Below are positions 6,746 through 12,637 of a stretch of DNA of 12,637 bases, piece by piece; the stretch's first letter is position 1; every line of letters starts with the position of its first letter. Under the pieces are notes generated by a model. The model did no database searches and was not told the origin of the DNA. It saw only the letters and a program-made list of their open reading frames with translations. The position numbers and the translations under genes are program-made. This DNA is from Clostridiales bacterium UBA1248 (GTDB taxonomy: Bacteria; Bacillota; Clostridia; Oscillospirales; CAG-272), in NCBI GenBank assembly GCA_002308615.1, contig DBWC01000121.1:2389-15025 (forward strand). Direction: 5' to 3'.

Positions 6746-8044
6746 TTATTTCAGATAATCCGGCAGAAATTCGGCTTCTACGTTATCCGTAACGAATCTC
6801 TTCAGTTCCGCCAGTCTTATCGTTTTATTTTCGTGGTGATTGTATGCGTGTTTTGCGGCGAGCTCGTCCGTGAAGTCCGAGAGCAGATACAGTTTAAGAT
6901 CCGTTCTGTCTTCAAGCTTCATTGACGAGGTATATACGAAATACGTCACGGTCGGTATGACGCCGACGTTTTTTATCGTATACCCGCCTTCTTCTTTTTC
7001 TATATCAAATTTCAGTATGAGTCCAACCATGTCTCTTGCGTATTCCATGGTGGAAACGAAGTTGCCGAGAGAATACGCGCAGAGCATATTTTTCCCGTCC
7101 GGTCTTTTGATATATTCTATCTTTCCCGCAACGTGGCTGTGCATCCCGACCACGGCGTCCGCTCCGCATTCCGCAAAGAGCTTTGCGTATTTTTTCTGCG
7201 TTGAGGTGACCTCAAAGCTGTCTTCTTTGCCCCAGTGAGGCAGGACTATGACAACGTCCGCGATCTCTTTTGCGCTTGCTATATGGCGTTTTACGGTGTC
7301 CTCGTCAAGAAGCGGGGTAATAAGACCGTCCGCGCGTCTGCCGCTGTTGACCATCTCCGTATAAGATAAGAACGCGACTCTTATTCCGTTTACTTCTGTC
7401 GTTCTGATTTTATCGTAATCCGCTTTGTTTTCATACGCTCCGACCGAAAGAACGGATTTTGTCTTCCAGTAGTTTATGCAGTTCTGAAGGCCCTTCGTAT
7501 CATTGTCGAGCATATGGTTGTTTGCGAGGGCTACGACGTCGTAGCCGAGCGTTATAAGATCGTCGCCCATCTGAGCCGGGGTGTTGAAGCGCGGATAACC
7601 GCCTATTTTGCCCGTGTCTCCCGCGATCTGCGATTCCTGATTTATAACGGCGCAGTCCGCGTTTTTAATGATATCCGCCACGTCGCCGTATATCGGAAGA
7701 AAATTATATTCTTTTCCCGTCCCCTGCGCGTACCTTTTTGCGTTGTTTATCACGGCGTCGTGTACTAAATTGTCTCCGCAGAATACGAACGAGGCGGACT
7801 TTACAGCCGGTTTATCCGGCTCCGGCGCCGTTGTTACGGCGGCGTCCGTTCCGGTTTCAGTTTCCGTATCGGTAGTCTGAGACTGACCCGTCGTATCGTC
7901 GGGCTGGTTTATCGGCGCGAGCGTATCCGCGTGCGGGGCAGTCACGACCTGTCTTGTTTCCGTATCCGTTATCTGAGAAGGCTGACATCCGCATAACAGC
8001 AGCAGCGCTGACGCAGCCGCGGCAAATCTAATGAGTTTTTTCAT
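6746..8044 (-). CDS. CapA-family lipoprotein (poly-gamma-glutamate synthesis/metallophosphoesterase-like), copy 2
   Basis: This 432-aa protein has a lipoprotein signal ending LLLLCGC (Cys20 the likely lipidated residue), a Thr/Asp-rich linker (about 24-80) and a CapA-type domain (about 83-375). Motifs of the calcineurin-like core are CGDN (89-92), NQES (135-138), NNH (175-177), PHWG (269-272), HSHV (302-305) and YSLGN (324-328). CapA homologues are tied to poly-gamma-glutamate export or anchoring, but most anchored copies in Clostridia have unknown substrates. It is a tandem paralogue of the next gene and shares the tail AEFLPDYLK. The ATG follows the upstream stop by one base (TAAGATG) and no clear Shine-Dalgarno is seen, so translation probably depends on re-initiation. 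No capB or capC is present in the window, which argues against a complete capsule operon here. Confidence 0.88.
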   Translation of the reverse strand: MKKLIRFAAAASALLLLCGCQPSQITDTETRQVVTAPHADTLAPINQPDDTTGQSQTTDTETETGTDAAVTTAPEPDKPAVKSASFVFCGDNLVHDAVINNAKRYAQGTGKEYNFLPIYGDVADIIKNADCAVINQESQIAGDTGKIGGYPRFNTPAQMGDDLITLGYDVVALANNHMLDNDTKGLQNCINYWKTKSVLSVGAYENKADYDKIRTTEVNGIRVAFLSYTEMVNSGRRADGLITPLLDEDTVKRHIASAKEIADVVIVLPHWGKEDSFEVTSTQKKYAKLFAECGADAVVGMHSHVAGKIEYIKRPDGKNMLCAYSLGNFVSTMEYARDMVGLILKFDIEKEEGGYTIKNVGVIPTVTYFVYTSSMKLEDRTDLKLYLLSDFTDELAAKHAYNHHENKTIRLAELKRFVTDNVEAEFLPDYLK

Positions 8045-8045
8045 C

Positions 8046-9365
8046 TTATTTCAAATAATCCGGTAAAAATTCCGCGTCTATGTTGTCCGTCACTATTTTA
8101 TACGCCTTTTCCACCGTTACCTTCTGGTCGTGGGTATTGCAGTGGTGCTTATCCGCTATGCTTTCGGTAAGCTCCGATAACGGGATGATGCTTATGTTTT
8201 TATAATTCGGCGTCATGATATTGAACGTCGGTATGCAGGACGCGTTTTCTATCCTTGCTCCGTCCTTGTCCTTGACTATGTCGAAGCTTGCGGTTACGCC
8301 CACCATGTTTTTCAGATAATCCTGGGCGTTTATGCCGTTGCCGAGCGAGTAGTAGCAGAGCGTTTTGTTTCCTCCCTCTCCTTCTATCCACTCTATCTTC
8401 TGTATGACGTGGGGGTGATGACCTAAGATAACGTCGGCGCCGCAGTCCGCCATGAGCTTTGCGTAGCTGTACTGCTCGTCGTTTACTTTATGTGTGTCCT
8501 CCGTTCCCCAGTGGACGGATACGATAACGAGATCGGCAATACTGTCTGCAGCCGTTACCTGCCTTCTGACCGTCTCCTCGTCGTATACGGGAAGATAAGC
8601 GCCCGACACTCTTTCCGGCTCCGTCTGTTTTTTATAAAGATTTGTGCCGTAGGTGTATGCAAGAAACGCGATCTTTACGCCGTCTTTTTCATATACGCGG
8701 ATATTTTCAAAATCCTCTTTGTTTCTGTAAAGGCCTATTATGAACGCGTCGAGCGTGTCCGTGAAGTCTATCATATCCGAGACGCACAATCTGCTGTTGT
8801 ATCCCATATCCGCCATATGGTTGTTGGCAAACGAGATAACGTCAAAGCCAAGCGTTACAAGGTCGTACCCCATCTGATCAGGAGTATTGAACTGCGGATA
8901 TGAGGAATACCCGTATTTTTCGCCGCACATCGGCGTTTCCTGGTTTATGAAAGCGATATCGGCGTTCTTTATGAACGGCGCGACCTTTTCATACATCGGC
9001 AGAAAATCGTATGATCCGCTGCTTTTCTCCGCCTGTCTGTACGTACAGCCGTATATGATATTGTCGCCCATGCCGATAAACGAAAGCCGCACGGGATCGG
9101 GATCGGGCTCCGCGGTCTCCGTATCAATATCCGTCGTTTCTTCCGTTTCCGTCTCCGTTACAGTGGCAAACGCATCTGTATCCGTATCTTCCGTTATGAT
9201 ATCCGGTACGGTAACGACGTCCTCCGTCACGGTATCTTCGTCCGTATCGTCGACAGTGACCACCGAGATGATACAGGACTGCAGCGATAAAAGCAGCGCG
9301 GCGGAAACAAGGACGGACAGCACCCGCCGAAGCGTGAACAGACGGGTATTTCCGTTATATTTCAT
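8046..9365 (-). CDS. CapA-family lipoprotein, copy 1
   Basis: This 439-aa paralogue of the following gene has an N-terminus with basic residues and a hydrophobic segment ending LLLSLQSC (Cys31 the likely lipidation site). A Thr/Asp/Glu linker (about 37-92) is encoded by imperfect DNA repeats around 9105-9250. The CapA domain (about 93-390) shows GMGDN (98-102), NQET (141-144), NNH (181-183), VHWG (284-287), GHHPHV (315-320) and YSLGN (339-343). The product should sit on the outer face of the cell membrane. Its ATG overlaps the TGA of rhaB by 4 bp (ATGA, 9362-9365), a classic sign of coupled translation, and no strong ribosome binding site is visible. The C-terminus NIDAEFLPDYLK almost matches that of the next gene. 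The substrate is not known. Confidence 0.88.
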   Translation of the reverse strand: MKYNGNTRLFTLRRVLSVLVSAALLLSLQSCIISVVTVDDTDEDTVTEDVVTVPDIITEDTDTDAFATVTETETEETTDIDTETAEPDPDPVRLSFIGMGDNIIYGCTYRQAEKSSGSYDFLPMYEKVAPFIKNADIAFINQETPMCGEKYGYSSYPQFNTPDQMGYDLVTLGFDVISFANNHMADMGYNSRLCVSDMIDFTDTLDAFIIGLYRNKEDFENIRVYEKDGVKIAFLAYTYGTNLYKKQTEPERVSGAYLPVYDEETVRRQVTAADSIADLVIVSVHWGTEDTHKVNDEQYSYAKLMADCGADVILGHHPHVIQKIEWIEGEGGNKTLCYYSLGNGINAQDYLKNMVGVTASFDIVKDKDGARIENASCIPTFNIMTPNYKNISIIPLSELTESIADKHHCNTHDQKVTVEKAYKIVTDNIDAEFLPDYLK

Positions 9366-10840
9366 TTTATGAGCTGTAAGAATCTGCCGTAAGCTTCATC
9401 CCACATATCCTTGTTGCCCTTGGGCTGATATTCTTTTATCTCGAAGCTGTTTCTTATGACGTGGCGAGCCTCGTGCAGATCCTTTATCTCGCCCGCGGCA
9501 ATCGCCTGAACGAGCAGGTTGCCTATCGCAGTGCCCTCAACGGGTCCGGCGAATACGGGTCTGTCGCAGCTGTCGGCGCAGAGCTGGCAGAGCGGAGCTT
9601 CCTTGCAGCCGCCGCCTACGATATTGATGAACGGCGTGCGTTTGCCCTTCATATCGTCTATCGCCTCTACCGCCCATCTGTAACGGAGCGCCAGAGAATC
9701 GAAAATGGCGCGTACTATCTCGCCGACGTTTTCCGGAACGTGCTGACCCGTCTTCTCGCAGTATTCGCAGATACGCTTGGGCATATTGCCGGGAGCGACG
9801 AACGCGGGATCGTCCGGGTTGATGAGCGACCGGCAGGGCTTTGACGCCATAGCCATATCGGACAGCTCGTCGAACGTGTAGGAGGTACCCTCGCGCTTCC
9901 ACTGACGGCGGGATTCCTGCTCTATCCACAAGCCCATTATGTTCTTTAGGAATCTTATGCTGCCGGCGTAGCCGCCTTCGTTTGTGAAGTTGTATTTGAA
10001 AGACGCGTCGCTGATGATCGGCTCGGGTATCTCGGTGCCCATGAGCGACCAGGTGCCGGACGAGATGTAGACGAAATCGTCTCCCTTTGCGGGGACTGCA
10101 ACGACCGCGGACGCGGTATCGTGCGACGCTACGCTTACGACGTTTGCCTTTATGTCGCCGAGCTCATCACGAAGTGACGGGAGCAGCGGTCCGACCATGG
10201 CTCCGGGCATTACTATATCGGTAAACCATCTTCTCGGGATACCGAATGAATCTATTATATCGGTCGCCCACGATCTGCTCTTAGCGTCGAGCAGGGCGCC
10301 GGTCGACGCTATTGAATATTCCGTCTGCTTTACGCCGGTCAAGAAGTAGTTTAACAGGTCCGGTATGAAAAGCAGCTTATCCGCCGCGTCGCACAGCTCC
10401 GGATTGTCGCGCAGCTCGGCTACGAGCTGGAACACGGTGTTGAAATCCATGAACTGGATGCCCGTCGTGCCGTAGAGCTTTTCCGCGGGGACCTTTTTAA
10501 AAGCCTGTTGCTGTATGTTCAGCGTTCTTTCGTCTCTGTAATGTACGGGGTTGGTTAAGAGTTTTCCCTTTTTGTCTAAGAAACCGTAGTCAACGCCCCA
10601 GGTATCTATACCCATGCTCTTTATGTCTTTATCCGCGGACAAAGCGCATTTGTTTATCGCCTGTTTTATCTCGTGGAATATCCTCATTATATCCCAGTTG
10701 AACGATCCGGCTATAGTTACCGGCTCGGATGCGAAACGGTGGTTTTCTTCAAGAGTCAGCTTTTCACCGTCGAATCTGCCTATTATACCTCTGCCGCTTG
10801 ACGCGCCCAAGTCTATGGCAAGCATTTTAAGATCAGCCAT
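9362..10840 (-). CDS. rhaB: Rhamnulokinase (FGGY family)
   Basis: The enzyme phosphorylates L-rhamnulose (or a related deoxy-ketose) with ATP to the 1-phosphate. Length is 492 aa from the ATG, normal for RhaB. Visible RhaB features are the N-terminal ATPase loop IDLGASSGRG, GIDTWGVDYGFLD, YRDERT, DFNTVFQLVAEL, LFIPDLLNYFLTG, the hinge/ATP region SGTWSLMG, and IMGLWIEQESRRQW. In the C-terminal half, INIVGGGCKEAPLCQLCA forms the second nucleotide-binding loop. The ATG at 10840 is chosen because GGAGG (10850-10854) is 9 nt upstream; a TTG two codons earlier would be only 3 nt away. No rhamnose isomerase (rhaA) or aldolase (rhaD) is present, so the rest of the route lies elsewhere or the true substrate differs, for example L-fuculose. 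It ends in a 4-bp overlap with the first CapA lipoprotein. Confidence 0.92.
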   Translation of the reverse strand: MADLKMLAIDLGASSGRGIIGRFDGEKLTLEENHRFASEPVTIAGSFNWDIMRIFHEIKQAINKCALSADKDIKSMGIDTWGVDYGFLDKKGKLLTNPVHYRDERTLNIQQQAFKKVPAEKLYGTTGIQFMDFNTVFQLVAELRDNPELCDAADKLLFIPDLLNYFLTGVKQTEYSIASTGALLDAKSRSWATDIIDSFGIPRRWFTDIVMPGAMVGPLLPSLRDELGDIKANVVSVASHDTASAVVAVPAKGDDFVYISSGTWSLMGTEIPEPIISDASFKYNFTNEGGYAGSIRFLKNIMGLWIEQESRRQWKREGTSYTFDELSDMAMASKPCRSLINPDDPAFVAPGNMPKRICEYCEKTGQHVPENVGEIVRAIFDSLALRYRWAVEAIDDMKGKRTPFINIVGGGCKEAPLCQLCADSCDRPVFAGPVEGTAIGNLLVQAIAAGEIKDLHEARHVIRNSFEIKEYQPKGNKDMWDEAYGRFLQLIK

Positions 10841-10849
10841 TTTCAAATT

Positions 10850-10854
10850 CCTCC
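10850..10854 (-). promoter_or_regulatory. Shine-Dalgarno deciding the rhaB start
   Basis: GGAGG on the minus strand, 9 nt before the ATG at 10838-10840. It lies in the short gap after the acidic hypothetical gene and favours the ATG over the TTG at 10844-10846. Confidence 0.75.
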
Positions 10855-10872
10855 AAATATTTATTTAAGTGC

Positions 10873-11298
10873 TTAAAACTCTCTCCAGTCGTCGCAGACG
10901 TTTTCCGGGATCTCAACAAGACCGGCTTCCACCGCGGCGTTGTGTATGAAATCGCATATGTCGTCGCTTATCGTGGATTCGATAAGCTCGCACTCGCATC
11001 TTTCATTCAGCTTGTTCAGCTTTTTGACGGTGCTTTCCACCGCTTTCATAATAGCCTCGTCGTTCGGAGCCTTGGATATAGTAACGAGATCGTCGATATA
11101 CTTTTCAAGTATGGCGCTGCATTTTTCAACGTCTTCCATCGTGCAGATATCGTCGTCTATGAGATCGTCGTCCTCTTCCTCAATGCTGTCCTCGTCAAAA
11201 AGATCGTCAAAATAATCGTCCTCTTCCTCGACTCCCAGATACTCTATCATATTGTTTATGATAGAGTCGATATCATCGTAATATCTTCCTACAGCCAT
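10873..11298 (-). CDS. Acidic hypothetical protein, first gene of the operon
   Basis: I do not recognise this 141-aa protein (144 aa if a TTG at 11307 is used). Its N-terminal third contains an extreme acidic stretch: 19 of 27 residues are Asp or Glu (27-53 in the longer numbering). A helical, Lys/Glu-rich middle follows (about 56-110), then a short C-terminal part with CDFIHNAAVEAGLVEIP and a final DDWREF. It has no signal peptide or membrane helix, so it should be cytoplasmic. AGGA (11313-11316) is 14 nt from the ATG but 5 nt from the TTG, so the start is uncertain. It is the first gene after the likely operon promoter and 32 bp upstream of the rhaB ATG. The acidic segment could mimic nucleic acid or bind cations or basic proteins, but this is speculation. 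Confidence 0.75.
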   Translation of the reverse strand: MAVGRYYDDIDSIINNMIEYLGVEEEDDYFDDLFDEDSIEEEDDDLIDDDICTMEDVEKCSAILEKYIDDLVTISKAPNDEAIMKAVESTVKKLNKLNERCECELIESTISDDICDFIHNAAVEAGLVEIPENVCDDWREF

Positions 11299-11333
11299 AT
11301 TAAACAAAACATTCCTTTCTGTGTGTTGTCGTG

Positions 11334-11342
11334 ATTATACCA
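11334..11342 (-). promoter_or_regulatory. Extended -10 promoter for the rhaB-nahK operon
   Basis: On the minus strand TGGTATAAT is a perfect extended -10 (TGnTATAAT; hexamer at 11334-11339). The expected -35 position holds only TTTATT (3 of 6 matches to TTGACA), which is acceptable for an extended -10 promoter. Transcription would begin near 11327, about 30 nt before the ATG of the acidic protein, inside the only clear gap between mutS2 and the operon. Confidence 0.6.
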
Positions 11343-11395
11343 AATATAATTATATAAATAAAGTCGATGAAATAAATTTTTTAATAACACGCTTA

Positions 11396-12637
11396 TTATT
11401 TCAGTTTAACTACCGTTACGCCGTTGTCTCCCTCGCCGTAGATACCGTCGCGGAAGCTGTCAACGCGGCGGTCGGCTTTGAGCTTTTTGCGCAGTATCTC
11501 ACGCAGTTTTCCGGTACCTTTGCCGTGTATGAGCGTGACCTGGTTCAGATGGCACATCGCCGCGTCGTCAAGATATTTGTCAACGTCTATCCACGCTTCC
11601 TCTCCGTTCATGCCGCGCAGGTCTATCTCGGCTTTTATCGTCCTCGGCGCGCTTTCCTTTATCTGTACCTTTTCTTTTTTTGACTTGTCGGCGCGTTTGG
11701 TGTATTCATCGCCGAGCCTTATATCGAGCAGAGATACTTTCATTTTAAGCGCTCCGGATTCCACGGTTATAACGTTGTTTTTATCCGGCGCCGATCTTAC
11801 GACGGCGTTCGTTTTCAGCTTTCTGACGTAGACCGTCTCGCCTATCTTTGGCAGTCGCGGCAGCTCGTAATCGTCCTCCGGCTCGTCAAAGGCTTCGCTG
11901 TCGTATTCGTCAAGCTTGCTTTTGATACCGGTGCGCGACTGCGCGAGCGCGGCGGCGCGCTCTTCCTTTGATTTTTTCTTGTTTGCGCGGTCAAGCTCCG
12001 CGTATATGAATTCGGCTGAGGCGCGGGCGCTCTCTACCGTTTTTCTCGCCTGTTCTTTTGCCTTTGAAAGCTCTTTTTCCGCTTTGTCTATCGCCGAATC
12101 CGCTGCGCTCTTCGCTTCGTTTTTCAGTTTTTCCGCCTCGGCTCTCGCCGCTTCCGCTTCCTCGCGGGCTTTTATCATGGCGTTTCTCTGCTCTTCGAGC
12201 TTTGATATGACGCTTTCGAGCCGCTTGTTGTCGGAGCGGACGGCGTACTGAGCGCGGTCGATTATATCCTTTGACAAGCCTAATCTTTCCGCTATCGCAA
12301 AAGCGTTGGACCGTCCGGGCGAGCCGATTATGAGCCTGTAGGTCGGCTGAAGCGTCTCAACGTCAAATTCACAGCTGCCGTTCATGACGCCCTCGGTATC
12401 GACGGCGTAGGCTTTCAGCTCCGCGTAATGCGTGGTGGCTATGCAGAGCGCGTGCCTGCTTCTCACCTCTTCAAGTATGGATACGGCGAGCGCCGCGCCC
12501 TCGACCGGATCGGTACCGGCGCCGAGCTCGTCAAACAAAACGAGGGTTTGCTCCGTTACGTTATCTAAAATATCGACGATATTGACCATGTGGGACGAAA
12601 ACGTGGAGAGCGACTGCTCTATCGACTGCTCGTCGCC
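11396..12637 (-). CDS. mutS2: MutS2 (RqcU-type) with C-terminal Smr domain, N-terminus outside the window
   Basis: The frame is open to the right edge; 413 residues are visible. The first visible residues GDEQSIEQSLSTFSSHM are a MutS-family ATPase segment, followed by Walker B TLVLFDE (31-37), GAGTDPVEGAALA and THYAELK (69-75). A long Ala/Glu/Lys coiled coil (about 138-231) follows, then a small beta domain (about 255-305, ETVYVRKLKTNAVV). A Smr nuclease-like domain closes the protein (about 336-413), with IDLRG and LIHGKGTGKLRE. In Bacillus, MutS2 acts on collided ribosomes, and in other bacteria it suppresses recombination. The missing right-hand part should hold the clamp domains and Walker A. 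No strong terminator follows its stop, so it may read into the next operon. Confidence 0.95.
   Translation of the reverse strand, partial: GDEQSIEQSLSTFSSHMVNIVDILDNVTEQTLVLFDELGAGTDPVEGAALAVSILEEVRSRHALCIATTHYAELKAYAVDTEGVMNGSCEFDVETLQPTYRLIIGSPGRSNAFAIAERLGLSKDIIDRAQYAVRSDNKRLESVISKLEEQRNAMIKAREEAEAARAEAEKLKNEAKSAADSAIDKAEKELSKAKEQARKTVESARASAEFIYAELDRANKKKSKEERAAALAQSRTGIKSKLDEYDSEAFDEPEDDYELPRLPKIGETVYVRKLKTNAVVRSAPDKNNVITVESGALKMKVSLLDIRLGDEYTKRADKSKKEKVQIKESAPRTIKAEIDLRGMNGEEAWIDVDKYLDDAAMCHLNQVTLIHGKGTGKLREILRKKLKADRRVDSFRDGIYGEGDNGVTVVKLK

Noticed and set aside
9105..9250. Short repeated DNA words (tccgt, gtatc) that could suggest a tandem repeat element
   Set aside because: They encode the Thr/Asp/Glu-rich linker of the lipoprotein and are explained by low-complexity protein sequence.
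10865..10876. Small inverted repeat TTAAG-TG-CTTAA between the acidic gene and rhaB
   Set aside because: Five-bp AT-rich arms at a stop codon are too weak to call a terminator or operator.
1..12637. CRISPR arrays, tRNA or rRNA genes, insertion sequences and phage genes
   Set aside because: No regularly spaced direct repeats, tRNA-like cloverleaf sequences, transposase, integrase or phage structural proteins were recognised on either strand.

Overview
This window carries twelve genes, all on the minus strand, so it reads from right to left. The sequence points to an anaerobic, Gram-positive-type member of the Clostridia, plausibly a gut or rumen Oscillospirales-like lineage. The evidence is AGGAGG-type ribosome binding sites, secreted cohesin/dockerin proteins with Cys/His-rich repeats, a MutS2 with a Smr domain, a long-form clostridial PRPP synthetase and lipobox lipoproteins with Thr-rich linkers. 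The species cannot be named from this sequence alone.

Layout in the direction of transcription. (1) The 3' two-thirds of mutS2 enters from the right edge and ends at 11396. (2) A short AT-rich gap holds a good extended -10 promoter (11334-11342). (3) A tightly packed run of nine genes follows, with gaps of -4 to about 71 bp: an acidic hypothetical protein, rhamnulokinase (rhaB), two tandem CapA-type lipoproteins, a double-SIS sugar-phosphate isomerase/deaminase, a ribose-phosphate pyrophosphokinase, a 96-aa hypothetical protein, a PqqD-like small protein and an N-acetylhexosamine 1-kinase (nahK-like). (4) 55 bp further on lies a secreted 580-aa protein with two cohesin-like domains, Cys/His repeats and a C-terminal dockerin, closed by a clear rho-independent terminator (964-1000). 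(5) After an AT-rich 388-bp spacer, a second cohesin-like secreted protein starts at 635 and runs off the left edge.

How the genes may work together (inference): the kinases for N-acetylhexosamines and deoxy-ketoses, the SIS enzyme and PRPP synthetase make a sugar-phosphate module. It is co-transcribed with surface lipoproteins and followed by cell-surface or extracellular cohesin/dockerin proteins. That fits salvage or remodelling of amino-sugar and deoxy-sugar glycans, from the host, the diet or the cell's own envelope. No transporter, glycosidase, rhamnose isomerase or aldolase lies in the window, so the pathway is incomplete here.

The least ordinary points are a PqqD-like protein with no radical-SAM or RiPP gene beside it, two small or acidic unknown proteins inside a metabolic operon, the cohesin-plus-dockerin architecture, and a terminator-like hairpin upstream of the PRPP synthetase gene that faces the wrong way.
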